Part shown: positions 16,270 through 25,900 of the stretch, one piece after another
Layout: the number at the start of each line of letters is the position of its first letter
Numbering within the stretch: position 1 is the stretch's first letter
Notes under the pieces: generated by a model
Seen by the model: only the letters and a program-made list of their open reading frames with translations
Databases searched by the model: none
Told to the model about the DNA's origin: nothing
Position numbers and translations under genes: made by a program
Source of the DNA: Candidatus Eiseniibacteriota bacterium
Lineage (GTDB): Bacteria > Joyebacterota > Joyebacteria > Joyebacterales > Joyebacteraceae
Assembly (NCBI GenBank): GCA_030622115.1
Contig: JAUXGN010000019.1
Span: forward strand, 1 to 48,263
DNA length: 48,263 bases
Reading direction: 5' to 3'

Positions 16270-17883
16270 CTAGCGGAGAATCACTATCTTCGAGGAGATC
16301 TCTGTGTCTGCGGTATTGAGCCTGATGAAGTAGACGCCTGCAGCCACCTCCTCGTTGCCGATGCCACGGCCATTCCACTGAGCCTCGTGCATTCCCAAGG
16401 ACAACACTGCATCAACAATCGTCGCGACCTTTCGTCCTCCGGCATCGTACACGGCGAGTTCGACGTGTGCTTGGGTAGGAATGGAGAATCCAAAATGACA
16501 CGTGTTCCTAAACGGGTTCGGGGCTGGAGGCGCCAGATAGACGGCGCCATAGCTGTCGGCTCCGCTTCGTCCCTCAGCCGCAAGCAGCGAGCCTGTCGCC
16601 GACTGGTTCCAGGTAGGGATGTAGTCGTTGATCAACGCCCAGCGGACCTGGCGACCGAGCTTCTTGTGATAGTACCCCTTGTAGATCGTGGCGGCCGTGG
16701 CGGCGTGCTCGAGGAGTTCGTCCATTCCTGCTCCGCACACGACGGCGAAATCGACCACGAAGGTCTCACCATCCTGGACGTTGCTGAACGGCCCGGCGGA
16801 GATCGTGGTTCGCCAGTCCTTCGGCTCAACGTCCTCGAGATAGATGCCGGGCTCGCTGAGATAGACGTACCGCTCCGCGTCGCTGGCGGGATCAGCGGGA
16901 GGCCCTCCGGCGGCCTGTCCCCAAGTCCTGACGGCGCGTGGTTCAACAGAGATCGGAGCGTTCACCCCGGCTGCATCGATCGGGTGGCCAAGAAGCACGA
17001 ATCCTACGAGACCGTCCCAATCGCCGTCATCGCCGCCGGGGAAATCCCACGCGTACACCATCGTGATCCTCACGGGAGGGTAGTGGCCCTCAAGCCCCGG
17101 TGCGGCCACGGTGTCGATGTACCCGGTCGCATCATCGGCCCAGTTCATGGCTGTACCATTTCCCACGTCAGGATCTGCCAGGAGACCAACAAAGACATCG
17201 TCGAGCGGAGCTCCTGAGATGTTCGTGATGTGGTATCTCACGCCGACGAAATCGTCACGGTCATCCTCGCCCCAGGCGAACGTCTCTTCGTGCACCTCGA
17301 TGCCTATCGGTATATGGGCTTCTATCGGGGGAGGGTCCCCAAGATCTACGGTGTCAAAATACGTCCGCGCGTACATCTGCCTGGAGATGCCGCCGTAATC
17401 CTCATCGATCAACCCATCGCCATCATTATCGATGCCGTCGAGGCGTTCCTCGTCGATCAGACTGTCGCCGTCATCGTTGTGGAATCGGAAGCCCGGAGGA
17501 GCGTATCCGGTACCCGCGTAGACGTGGAAGATCGGATCGTCGAGCTTCGGGCGAAACTCCATCGCGTAGGCAGCTGTAGTGACGAGCGAGTCCCCATTCA
17601 CCTTTGCTCCTATCCACGGTCCAGCCACATAGAGATGTTCGTAGCCACTAGCCTTCGGCCACTCGGCTGACGGTCCGTCGCCGGCGCCGAACGTTCCCAG
17701 GAGGCCGATGTTGCAGACGTGGAGTACCAGCTCTCCGTCATCGTGCCACCACTCGTACCAATCGATATCCCGGGATGGTGACGGCGCTGTCATGGATGAC
17801 GCGAAGATGGCCGGCGCGACGATAAGCGCGACTACTACTGTGGCTGTTACGGAGGCGAACACGACACGCGTTCCGAGTCGCAT
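16270..17883 (-). CDS. Secreted protein with calcium-type repeats and FlgD-Ig-like C-terminal sorting domain
   Basis: 537 residues. A signal peptide occupies residues 1-29. Residues 136-163 hold two aspartate-rich loops ('NDDGDSLIDEE' and 'NDGDGLIDED') resembling the calcium-binding loops of thrombospondin type 3/dockerin-like repeats. The middle (about 170-440) is beta-rich and has no catalytic motif I recognise. The end (about 450-537: 'APNPF', 'YDAGGRKV', 'AAGVYFIRL', final SSKIVILR) is a FlgD-Ig/Por-tail domain that would direct export or surface attachment. AAGGAG lies 7 bases before the ATG. It converges with hflX. Function unknown; a surface protein is likely. Confidence 0.83.
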   Translation of the reverse strand: MRLGTRVVFASVTATVVVALIVAPAIFASSMTAPSPSRDIDWYEWWHDDGELVLHVCNIGLLGTFGAGDGPSAEWPKASGYEHLYVAGPWIGAKVNGDSLVTTAAYAMEFRPKLDDPIFHVYAGTGYAPPGFRFHNDDGDSLIDEERLDGIDNDGDGLIDEDYGGISRQMYARTYFDTVDLGDPPPIEAHIPIGIEVHEETFAWGEDDRDDFVGVRYHITNISGAPLDDVFVGLLADPDVGNGTAMNWADDATGYIDTVAAPGLEGHYPPVRITMVYAWDFPGGDDGDWDGLVGFVLLGHPIDAAGVNAPISVEPRAVRTWGQAAGGPPADPASDAERYVYLSEPGIYLEDVEPKDWRTTISAGPFSNVQDGETFVVDFAVVCGAGMDELLEHAATAATIYKGYYHKKLGRQVRWALINDYIPTWNQSATGSLLAAEGRSGADSYGAVYLAPPAPNPFRNTCHFGFSIPTQAHVELAVYDAGGRKVATIVDAVLSLGMHEAQWNGRGIGNEEVAAGVYFIRLNTADTEISSKIVILR

Positions 17884-18278
17884 GTGGAGACTCCTTTCGC
17901 AGTGTTCTTGGAGGGGGCGGGCTTGGGCGTTGAGCTTTCGGGGTACCTAAGAACAACGCCGGAGCGACCGCCCGTCATGGCGGCGCGATCCGGTCGCAAA
18001 CAAACGCTAGCACGATTCGCTATATCTTGTCAAGGGAGGAAAACAGAGGCGACATGTCGTGACCTTGACCGCCTCCGGCTATCTCTCTTTACACCCGTCA
18101 CACGTGCGTGCTACGCTTCCATGTTGAGAATCAGCCCGAATCAAGGGCCCTTTCTGAAACAAGCAGACTGCAGGCATAGGAATCAGAGCTGGGACAGGCA
18201 ACGCGGGACGACAGACGCGCACAGCTCGTGCGGAGAGTCACGTCCTGCGTCCAGTGAAAGAGGAGAAGGAGGACGAGC
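17884..18278. other. 395-base divergent intergenic region
   Basis: This separates the secreted-protein gene (minus) from transketolase (plus). It holds a candidate minus-strand promoter at 18004-18033. On the plus strand, TTGACC at 18065-18070 with TTTACA at 18088-18093 (17-base spacer) is a weak promoter candidate. I see no coding potential, RNA gene or repeat here. Confidence 0.5.
18004..18033 (-). promoter_or_regulatory. Candidate sigma70 promoter for the secreted-protein gene
   Basis: Read on the minus strand: TTGACA (18033-18028), an 18-base spacer, then TAGCGT (18009-18004). The -35 is perfect and the -10 is poor. It lies about 120 bases before the start codon at 17883. Confidence 0.4.
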
Positions 18279-20471
18279 ATGCCGATCATGAACTCGAAGG
18301 CCGGCAAGATTCGCAAGCAGTATACGGTCGAGCAGCTGGAGGACGCGGCGAGCCTCATGCGGGGATACAACTTGGTCACGCTCTGCGCGGCCGGGTCGGG
18401 TCACTCCGGCGGAACGCTCTCGATCATGGACATCACAGCCGCGCTCTATCTGCACGAGGCCAACCATGATCCCAAGGATGCGCTCTGGAAGAACCGTGAC
18501 CGCATCATCTGGTCGGCCGGACACAAGGCACCGGCGCTCTACATCGGTCTCGGCATGGCCGGGTACTTCAACATCGAAGACGTCGTCACGCTCAGGAAGC
18601 TCTACTCGCCGTTCCAGGGACATCCACACTGGTTGAAGCTCGACGGCGTTGAGGTTTCAAGTGGCTCCCTGGGACAGGGGCTCTCTGTAGCAATCGGGCT
18701 CGCTCTCGCGGCGCGCCTCGACAAGCGCGACAACCGCGTCTACTGCATCATGGGCGACGGCGAGCAGCAGGAAGGCCAGGTCTGGGAAGCCGTGATGGAG
18801 GCGGCACACTACAAGCTCGACAATCTCTGCGCCATCATCGACAAGAACCGGCTCCAGATCGATGGTTGGGTCGAGGATGTGATGGATGTGGACTGTCTTG
18901 TGGAGAAGTACCGCGCCTTCGGCTGGGAGGTCGTCGAGTGCGACGGCCACGACATGCAGGAGATCGTCGACGCGTTCGGCATGGCGCGGCAGGTCAAGAA
19001 CAAGCCGACGCTCATCCTTGCCCACACGGTCAAGGGCAAGGGAGTCGATTTCATGGAAGATGTGGCCGGCTGGCACGGCAAGACGCCGAGCGCGGGGCAG
19101 ATGCGGGACGGTCTCAAGCAGCTTGGCGTTGAGAAGAAGATTCCTGTGAAGCGCATGCTCCAGAAGGCTTCCGACTGGCAGAAGAAGGCAGAGAAGAAGC
19201 TCGCGCTCAAGCAGCCCGAGTTCTCGAAGGATTACTTCTGGAACAAGACCAGGAACATGAAGGTCGACATGGATCCCACAAGGAAGGGATTCGGTCGGGC
19301 CCTCGCCGAGCACGGCGACGACAAGCGCGTGGTGTGCCTGGGGGCTGATATCTCCGGATCGATCACGATCAGCCAGTTCTATGAGAATCATCCGGGCCGC
19401 ATGGATCGCTGGTTCTCGATGGGTATCGCCGAGCAGTCAGGAACCGCGGTGGCGGCAGGATTTGCCAAGGAGGGTAAGCTTCCCGTCTTCGGAACGTACG
19501 GAGTGTTTGCGTCCGGACGGAACCTCGATCAGCTTCGCACGACAGTGGCTTACGGCGACTTCAATGTCATGATCGCGGGGGCGCACGGTGGGGTGTCGGT
19601 CGGTCCTGACGGTGCGACACATCAGGCGCTCGAGGAGTTCTTTCAGATGTGCGGCATCCCAGGGATGCACGTTGTCGCTCCGTGCGACGCTCTCGAGACA
19701 AAGCGTGCGACCGAGCACCTGCTCTTCAAGGTGAAGGGTCCGAAGTACGTGCGGTTCGCCCGTGAGGCGACCCCGGTCGTCACGGACATGAAGACACCGT
19801 ACAAGTACGGCAAGGCCAACGTCATTCGCTTCCGGGGCGCCAAGGCGAGGTTCAAGGACGCGTTTGACCACACGCTCGCGTCTAAGTACAAGAACGAGGG
19901 TGAGGACATCTCGATCATCGCTTGTGGCCCATCAGTACCTGAAGCTATGAGGGCCGCGTGGATTCTCAAGGCGGACTTCGGTATTGAGACCAGGGTTGTG
20001 AACGTTCACACCATCAAGCCGCTCGATAAGACCGCCATCGTAAGGGCTGCCGTCGAGACGGGCGTTGTCGTGACTGCCGAGGAGCATCAGATCGGCGGGT
20101 TTGGGAACAAGGTTGCGGCTGCTATCACGAGGAGCACCAAGGCCTACGGCAAGCCAATCGTTGTCGGTATGATCGGTGTGAAGGATCGCTTCGGCGAGTC
20201 CGGAGCGGCGTGGGAACTCGTGAAGGAGTTCGAGGTTTCCGCGGAGCATATCGCTCTGGAGGCCAAGAGACTCTACGATCTCAAAATGAAAAAGATGGGT
20301 TCTCAAGCACTTGGTAAGGCTGCTGCCAAGCCCGTGAAGAAGGTGGCATCCAGGAAGAAGGCGGCCGCAAGGCCGAAGAAGAAGGCAGCGGCGAAGCCGA
20401 AGAAAAGAGTCGCCGCGAAAAGGGCGAAGCCAAAGAAGAAGGCAGCGCGCCGTTCAGCCAAGAAGAAGTAG
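18279..20471 (+). CDS. tkt: Transketolase with a histone-H1-like Lys/Ala-rich C-terminal tail
   Basis: 730 residues. The enzyme transfers two-carbon ketol units in the pentose phosphate pathway using thiamine diphosphate. The N-terminal diphosphate-binding domain has 'GSGHSGG' and the 'GDGEQQEGQVWEA' motif. The pyrimidine domain has the catalytic-type glutamate in 'GIAEQSGTAVAAG', followed by the C-terminal domain with 'EEHQIGGFG'. The enzyme body ends near residue 670. After it come about 55 residues made almost only of Lys, Ala, Arg and Pro (repeats such as KKAAAKPKK), like bacterial histone H1 homologues. AGGAGG precedes the ATG. The gene stands alone, with a terminator after it. The tail is in frame and directly continuous, so it is not a separate gene. 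Confidence 0.92.
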   Translation: MPIMNSKAGKIRKQYTVEQLEDAASLMRGYNLVTLCAAGSGHSGGTLSIMDITAALYLHEANHDPKDALWKNRDRIIWSAGHKAPALYIGLGMAGYFNIEDVVTLRKLYSPFQGHPHWLKLDGVEVSSGSLGQGLSVAIGLALAARLDKRDNRVYCIMGDGEQQEGQVWEAVMEAAHYKLDNLCAIIDKNRLQIDGWVEDVMDVDCLVEKYRAFGWEVVECDGHDMQEIVDAFGMARQVKNKPTLILAHTVKGKGVDFMEDVAGWHGKTPSAGQMRDGLKQLGVEKKIPVKRMLQKASDWQKKAEKKLALKQPEFSKDYFWNKTRNMKVDMDPTRKGFGRALAEHGDDKRVVCLGADISGSITISQFYENHPGRMDRWFSMGIAEQSGTAVAAGFAKEGKLPVFGTYGVFASGRNLDQLRTTVAYGDFNVMIAGAHGGVSVGPDGATHQALEEFFQMCGIPGMHVVAPCDALETKRATEHLLFKVKGPKYVRFAREATPVVTDMKTPYKYGKANVIRFRGAKARFKDAFDHTLASKYKNEGEDISIIACGPSVPEAMRAAWILKADFGIETRVVNVHTIKPLDKTAIVRAAVETGVVVTAEEHQIGGFGNKVAAAITRSTKAYGKPIVVGMIGVKDRFGESGAAWELVKEFEVSAEHIALEAKRLYDLKMKKMGSQALGKAAAKPVKKVASRKKAAARPKKKAAAKPKKRVAAKRAKPKKKAARRSAKKK

Positions 20472-20493
20472 CGACATAGAAGTAGATGAAGCG

Positions 20494-20524
20494 AGGGGGC
20501 GTCCCGTTTGACGGAGCGCCCCCT
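20494..20524 (+). terminator. Terminator hairpin after transketolase
   Basis: AGGGGGCG (20494-20501) pairs with CGCCCCCT (20517-20524) around a 15-base loop, followed by GTTGCATGTTG. It lies 23 bases after the transketolase stop codon. Confidence 0.6.
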
Positions 20525-20556
20525 GTTGCATGTTGCGTCGTAAGATGCTTCCGGCA

Positions 20557-20613
20557 GCGCGCCTACGCGCCATTGCCCAGGGCGCGCCTACGCGCCATTG
20601 CCCAGGGCGCGCC
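20557..20613. repeat. 25-bp tandem repeat across the GNAT-gene stop codon
   Basis: A 25-base unit containing CTACGCGCCATTGCCCAGG occurs at 20557-20581 and again without change at 20582-20606, followed by 7 bases of a third copy. One copy contains the stop codon of the minus-strand GNAT gene; the other lies just beyond it. It looks like a recent local duplication. Confidence 0.85.
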
Positions 20614-22042
20614 GCATCAGCGTGTCGATCGCCGCCCGGGCGCTTCGTCCGTGCTCTTCTTTTGAGAGGCGGAGCGTCACGGATTCATACATCTCCGTAT
20701 CGGGATCGAAGTGGCGCTCATCCAGGCGGACGGAGTCGGCAGACGGGCTGAATTCACGAGGGAAGCATGGCCCGGCGCCGGGGCCGAGAATAAGGTCGAA
20801 CGAACGAGAGTTAGGACGCATCGCAGCGATCTTTCTCCCGCGATACACAAATGAGACACTGGTCTTGCCGAAGCGAACGAACTCTCCAGCCATACCGTAC
20901 TCGGTCATGAAGTGCTCGAAGATCGCTCGTGCGATATTGCGAAGCTCATAAGTTTTGAGCCTCGTCGTCAAGACCTCCAGCTTTCCGTACATCTCCTTCT
21001 GGGTCCCGGGCAGTAGATGCCGCACTACGAAATCGCGGACGTTCTGTCCGGCAAGCTCCCGGGAAGCGCGTGCAACCAGAAGACCTGTGAGGGCATCGGC
21101 GATACTCTCCTCAGCGGAGTAGAGCGCTCGCCACATGGTTGCCTCGAACGACTCCCCGCTGTCGGAGAATCCCCTGGCCCCGAGTTCGTAGACCACTGCC
21201 CGCGCGGGTTCTATCAGGTTGAAGCCGGCATTGAACACAAGATCGGCCTGCCGCCCGTCCGGCAGCATGGCGCTTGCGTCGCTATCTCCAAGCCCTCCTG
21301 CGATGCGGAGCACATCACGTGCGAGAGTACCGACCTGAGAGCCGGGCCCGTCGATGAATCCAAGGCACACATCACCATCGATCGCGCCGATGTCGTAGAT
21401 GGCCACAGCCGTGAGGTGTCCCAGCTTCGGGTATATCAACACGCGCTCCTTGGTGATCAGGTCTCGCACGCGAGTCCGTGTGAGCTCGGGGAACTTCCAG
21501 CCCTGGCCGTAGAGGCCGCCAGTGGCCCTGCAGCAATCGCTGTCTGTGATGAACCTGAAGACGGCATTGAGTTCACGAACCTGAGCAGGTCGACTGTTCA
21601 GCCGGCCCCGCTTCCGTGCCTTCCCCCACATCCATCGTGCTCTTGCTATTAGCCAGAATCCACGGCTCTCACCGAGATGGCGAGAAGCGGCGTTCCCGGC
21701 GCCGGTCGAGTACCGGATGCTCCTCGGGTGATGCTTCGCAGCCACTTGGAATGAGTAGCGGTTGATCTGCTTCGTGAGTCCGTGGCCGTGAAGTCGGGGG
21801 TGAAGCCTGAGTCCTTCGAGCCAGACCTCTCCGGGTGCAAGAAGAGTGACCTTCGAGACGCCGACGGGTTCTCCTTCGAGAGTCACGGTCAGAAGTCCAC
21901 CGTTCGGGTCTACGAACCACTTGTCCCAGACCAGATGTAAGTAGTCGGTTCCGCCCCAGATCTCCTTCGACATCGCGAAGATCGCATCGCGATCGGTGAG
22001 GCGCGCCGGGCGGATGATCAGCTTCTCGATCTCGGAGGTCAT
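20588..22042 (-). CDS. GNAT-family acetyltransferase-like protein with a large C-terminal extension
   Basis: 484 residues, far longer than a simple GNAT enzyme (about 150-180). The first 170 residues look like a GNAT fold: 'IIRPARLTDRDAIFAMSKEIW' at the start, then a motif-A-like 'LRLHPRLHGHGLTKQI' where acetyl-CoA phosphates would bind. The remaining 310 residues match nothing I can name and may contain a second, degenerate GNAT unit. The start at 22042 is chosen because the GNAT fold begins there; only a weak GGGAAG lies upstream, and the frame stays open to 22183. The substrate is unknown. The 3' end is duplicated (25-bp repeat). Confidence 0.7.
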   Translation of the reverse strand: MTSEIEKLIIRPARLTDRDAIFAMSKEIWGGTDYLHLVWDKWFVDPNGGLLTVTLEGEPVGVSKVTLLAPGEVWLEGLRLHPRLHGHGLTKQINRYSFQVAAKHHPRSIRYSTGAGNAASRHLGESRGFWLIARARWMWGKARKRGRLNSRPAQVRELNAVFRFITDSDCCRATGGLYGQGWKFPELTRTRVRDLITKERVLIYPKLGHLTAVAIYDIGAIDGDVCLGFIDGPGSQVGTLARDVLRIAGGLGDSDASAMLPDGRQADLVFNAGFNLIEPARAVVYELGARGFSDSGESFEATMWRALYSAEESIADALTGLLVARASRELAGQNVRDFVVRHLLPGTQKEMYGKLEVLTTRLKTYELRNIARAIFEHFMTEYGMAGEFVRFGKTSVSFVYRGRKIAAMRPNSRSFDLILGPGAGPCFPREFSPSADSVRLDERHFDPDTEMYESVTLRLSKEEHGRSARAAIDTLMRRALGNGA

Positions 22043-22674
22043 CGGGTGAGTCTTCCCATCTGACCGCTCGCCGGCGCCATCGATGAGACGACGCCGGCGG
22101 TGGGATGGATTCATCGGATGGTCGTGCGCGCGTGCTGAAAGAAACTGGCGCCGCGTCTGGTCACGGTCCAGCCGATGGGGCAATAGATGATTTGGCTTTT
22201 CGGAGACGAGCCCTATTGTACACGGCAGTGGTGCGCCTTCGCAAGCGGAAGTCCGGCCGGAGAACAGCAGCGGGCCGCCGCTGGGACAATGACCCGCTAC
22301 CAGGCTAGAGGGGGACAGGGGGAGTGTGAGTCGAGTAGGAAGAGCAAGGCGCCTTGATAATAACTGAGGGGCCGCTCACATGGTTATGCCGGGTCCCTGG
22401 GTCGAGTCCTTATGTTTCATGTTCAGGAGATGGTCCGCGCGTGCTGCATGGGGGAGAGCTACATTGTCTTGACACGTGTCCCCGGGGAGGGGTTTAAGAG
22501 CGCGCCGGACGGCGTCCGTATCGCCGGTCGCGTCTCTTTATAGCGGCAAGACGCGTACTTGGCGGTGGCTGTGAAACTGCTCTGTTTGGGTAGGTAGATA
22601 CCGAATCACATGCAGTATACTCCTATCCTCACCGCGTCAATATTAGCGAATCATACCACAGGAACCGTTTCCCT

Positions 22675-22703
22675 TTGAATATGGACTTGCTAAGTGTTAT
22701 AAC
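22675..22703 (+). promoter_or_regulatory. Sigma70-type promoter for the C25 peptidase gene
   Basis: TTGAAT (22675-22680), a 17-base spacer, then TATAAC (22698-22703). The predicted transcript start is near 22710, giving a leader of about 200 bases. Confidence 0.6.
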
Positions 22704-22719
22704 CTATTAGAGATTACGG

Positions 22720-22752
22720 CGTTTCCACCCAGATTGCCGCACGGTGGAAGCG
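22720..22752 (+). promoter_or_regulatory. 10-bp stem at the start of the C25 peptidase leader
   Basis: CGTTTCCACC (22720-22729) pairs with GGTGGAAGCG (22743-22752), including one G-T pair, around a 13-base loop. It begins about 10 bases after the predicted transcript start. It could stabilise the 5' end of the mRNA; a regulatory role is unproven. Confidence 0.4.
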
Positions 22753-22911
22753 ACATGATGTTGACCCGCGATGGAACCGGTGCGTTTCTGGTGTTGTCGC
22801 GGGCCTCCACTGAAAGTGTCCGGTAGACGATGGCATAGCTATCTGCCTAGACCTATGGAAAGGGAGACTGCGTCGCGGCGGCGCGGAGACCCACCGTTGG
22901 AGGAGGACGAG

Positions 22912-25900
22912 ATGGTTTTGGCTCGAGTCCGGATGGCCCCGGTTGCGGCTATCGCGATCGTAGGTGCTTTCCTCGTGGCCGGCAGCGCAGTCGCCGGCAT
23001 TGTTACGCAGCACTACGAGTTCACCGAGCCCGTGGTGAAATCGGTCGGCGACTACGTTAGCGTTCAGATTGACGGCGCGTGGCACTACGGTGACCCGGGC
23101 GCCCCGGTTCTGCCCATGATGGGTGCACGGATTCTGCTGCCGCCCGGTGAGGTTGTCACTGATGTGACGATCGTACCCGGTGAGAAGCTGGCTCTCGGCG
23201 ACGGTTTCATTGTCGAGCCGGGGCAGATGCAGTATCCGCTGAGCTTCACGGGGCCCATCGACATCATCGTGCCGAATCCCGATGTCTACAACGTCCGCGG
23301 CGCGTACCCGGGACGGACTCACGACGAGGAAACCGTCGGGTCGTTCCGCGGCTACAGCATCGCCAACATCGCGCTTCACCCTGTCGAGTATGTCCCGGAG
23401 ACAGGAGAGCTCTCGTACTACTCAAGCATGGACGTTGTCGTGACGACGGCGCCGGAGACGGACGCGAGATTCAATGTCGAGAAGATGATCAGACACGATG
23501 AGTCGACCATGGTTCGCGTGGAGCGGATGATCGACAACGCGAGCGATCTGGCGGCCTACAGAAGTGTAGAGCGCGTGTACTCCGGAAGCCGCGCTCTTGA
23601 TCCGGCCGACGCTTACACATACCTCATTATCACGACCGAGTCGTGGGACGAGTATCTCGACACGCTCGTCGACTTCGAGACGACGATGGGACACAAGGCT
23701 GCGATCTTCCTGAGCTCGTGGATCCAGACCAACTACACCGGCGTCGATGAGCAGGATCAGATTCGCAACTTCATAATCGATGCGTACGGCACGTGGGATG
23801 TCGAGTACGTACTCCTGGTCGGTGACGCCCGTGACGCGAACGGCATCCCGCACAGGGGTCTCTACTCAACGACGACCTACGGGTACACGGATGAAGACAT
23901 ACCCGCCGATCTCTACTACAGCTGCCTCGACGGGAATTGGAACGATGATGGCGACGGCCGCTGGGGAGAGCCCGGTGAGGACGATCTCTATCCTGAAATC
24001 GGTGTCGGCCGCGCCTGCGCCAGCAATGCCACGCACGTTCAGAACTTCGTTACCAAGGTGATGCGCTACGTCAACTCGCCGGTCGTATCCGAGAGCGACG
24101 AGGCGCTGATGGTCGGCGAGCTGCTCTGGTCAAGTCCGCTCACCTATGGTGGTACGTACATGGAGCAGATCAGGCTCGGCTCGAGCGCCAACGGCTACAC
24201 GACCGTCGGCTTCCCGGGCACAATGAACGTGGACACCCTCTACGACATGGACGGCGGCACATGGAGCAAGAGCACGCTCATCAGCTTGATGGAAAACGGC
24301 ATCAACATTGTCAATCACCTCGGGCACTGTGGTGTTCAGTACTCGGCGAGGATGTACAACGCGGATATCCCTTCCTTCGACAACGACGGGACCGTTCACA
24401 CGTACAACTTCTTCTACTCGCAGGGCTGCTACAACGGGTCGTTCGATAACCGGATGGACACTGGTGACTACACCGGCGATTGCTTCGGCGAGGAGTTCAA
24501 CTGTGATGACGATGGCGCAGTTGCCTGCGTTCTGAACTCGCGCTACGGTCTCGGTGATCCAGGAGGAACCAACGGTTCGTCGCAGTTCTTCCACCGCGAG
24601 TTCTTCGATGCGATATTCGACGAGGATATCTACCCACTCGGCTTCGTGAACAGTGACTCGAAGGTAGATGTCATCTGGAATCTCGCCTACGGCGGGAACA
24701 GGTGGTGCTTCTACGAGCTGAACCTCTTCGGTGATCCGGCAATGCATCTCTGGACCGCTTCACCGATAGCGATGAATGTCTCGCACCCGAGCGGCATGGT
24801 CGTTTGTCAGCCTGACATAGTGGTCACTGTCTCCGACGGGAGCAGGGCGGCCGTCGTAGGTGCTGTCGTGACGGTCTACTACGATGACTACTCCGTCTAT
24901 GCCACCGGAATCACTAATGCGGCCGGACAGGTCACACTGAGTCCTGATCCGCAGGTTCCGGGCACGCTCTACATCAAGGTGAACGCGCACGACCGGCTCG
25001 TCTGGACGGGCGATCTTGAGGTTGTCCCGGCGTCGGGGCCGTATGTTGTCTACAACGACAGCACGGTGGACGACGATACGAGCGGCGAGAGTAACGGTAA
25101 CGACGACGCCATCGCGAATGCGGGGGAGACGATTGAGCTTCCTACGACACTTGAGAATGTCGGCAGCGATCCCGCTACCAACGTGCGCGCGACTCTCAGT
25201 ACGACAAGCGGCTACGCGGCGATTACCGATGACTATGAAGAGTACGGTAACATCGCGGCCACAGCCACGGCGCTGTCGTACGATGACTATTGTATCGTGA
25301 TCGCGTCCAATGCTCCGGACGGTGAGGTCATCACATTCGATCTTGCTATTGAATCCGACGATACCAGGATGAGCTGGCTGTCCGGCCTTACCGTACAGGT
25401 TTCAGCTCCCGATCTGATCTACGCCGACCATGAGGCCAGCGATGCTCCGAGCAACGGGAATGGGTGTCTTGAGGCGGGTGAGACAATCGATATCTCAGTG
25501 TCGCTTCTGAACGACGGGAGCGCGCGGGCCTCCGGGCTCACGGCAACCATCTCGACCAGTAGCCCGTACATTCAGATGAACAATGCGACGGACACCCTTC
25601 CGTTCATCAACGCCGGTGTGGTGGGAGACTTCACCGGTTTCTCGATAACTCTCCTGCCGGACACGCCCGATTATTACTCGATCGATTTCGATGTGGATGT
25701 TGTGGGTGACTGGGGTTACACGAGCAGCGCCTTATTCAGCATCTCCACGGCCGGTAGTGAATTTGCGGACGACGTCGAGTCCGGTCAGGGTGAATGGACA
25801 CACAGCAATGTGACCGGTGGATTCACAGATCAGTGGCACATCGATACGTACAGAAGCAACTCGACAAGCCACAGCTGGAAGTTCGGAGGAAACGGTTCTG

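Larger units (their letters stand above)
22043..22911. other. 869-base intergenic region upstream of the C25 peptidase
   Basis: No convincing coding frame, tRNA or repeat is seen here. It contains TTGACA (22469-22474) with TTTAAG 18 bases on, the palindromes GACACGTGTC (22471-22480) and CCCCGGGG (22480-22487), a better promoter at 22675-22703, and a stem in the presumed leader. The region from about 22300 to 22700 is less GC-rich than its surroundings. It may hold an unrecognised small RNA or a decayed gene, but nothing supports that directly. Confidence 0.5.

Noticed and set aside
18657-19391. 244-codon open frame opposite transketolase
   Set aside because: Leu/His/Asp-rich shadow of the transketolase codons with no start site.
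22395-22415. tRNA-like T-arm sequence (GGGTCGAGTCC)
   Set aside because: One base short of the T-arm consensus, with no acceptor, D or anticodon arm around it.
22469-22498. TTGACA...TTTAAG promoter candidate
   Set aside because: The -10 is poor, no gene follows for over 400 bases, and a better promoter lies at 22675-22703.
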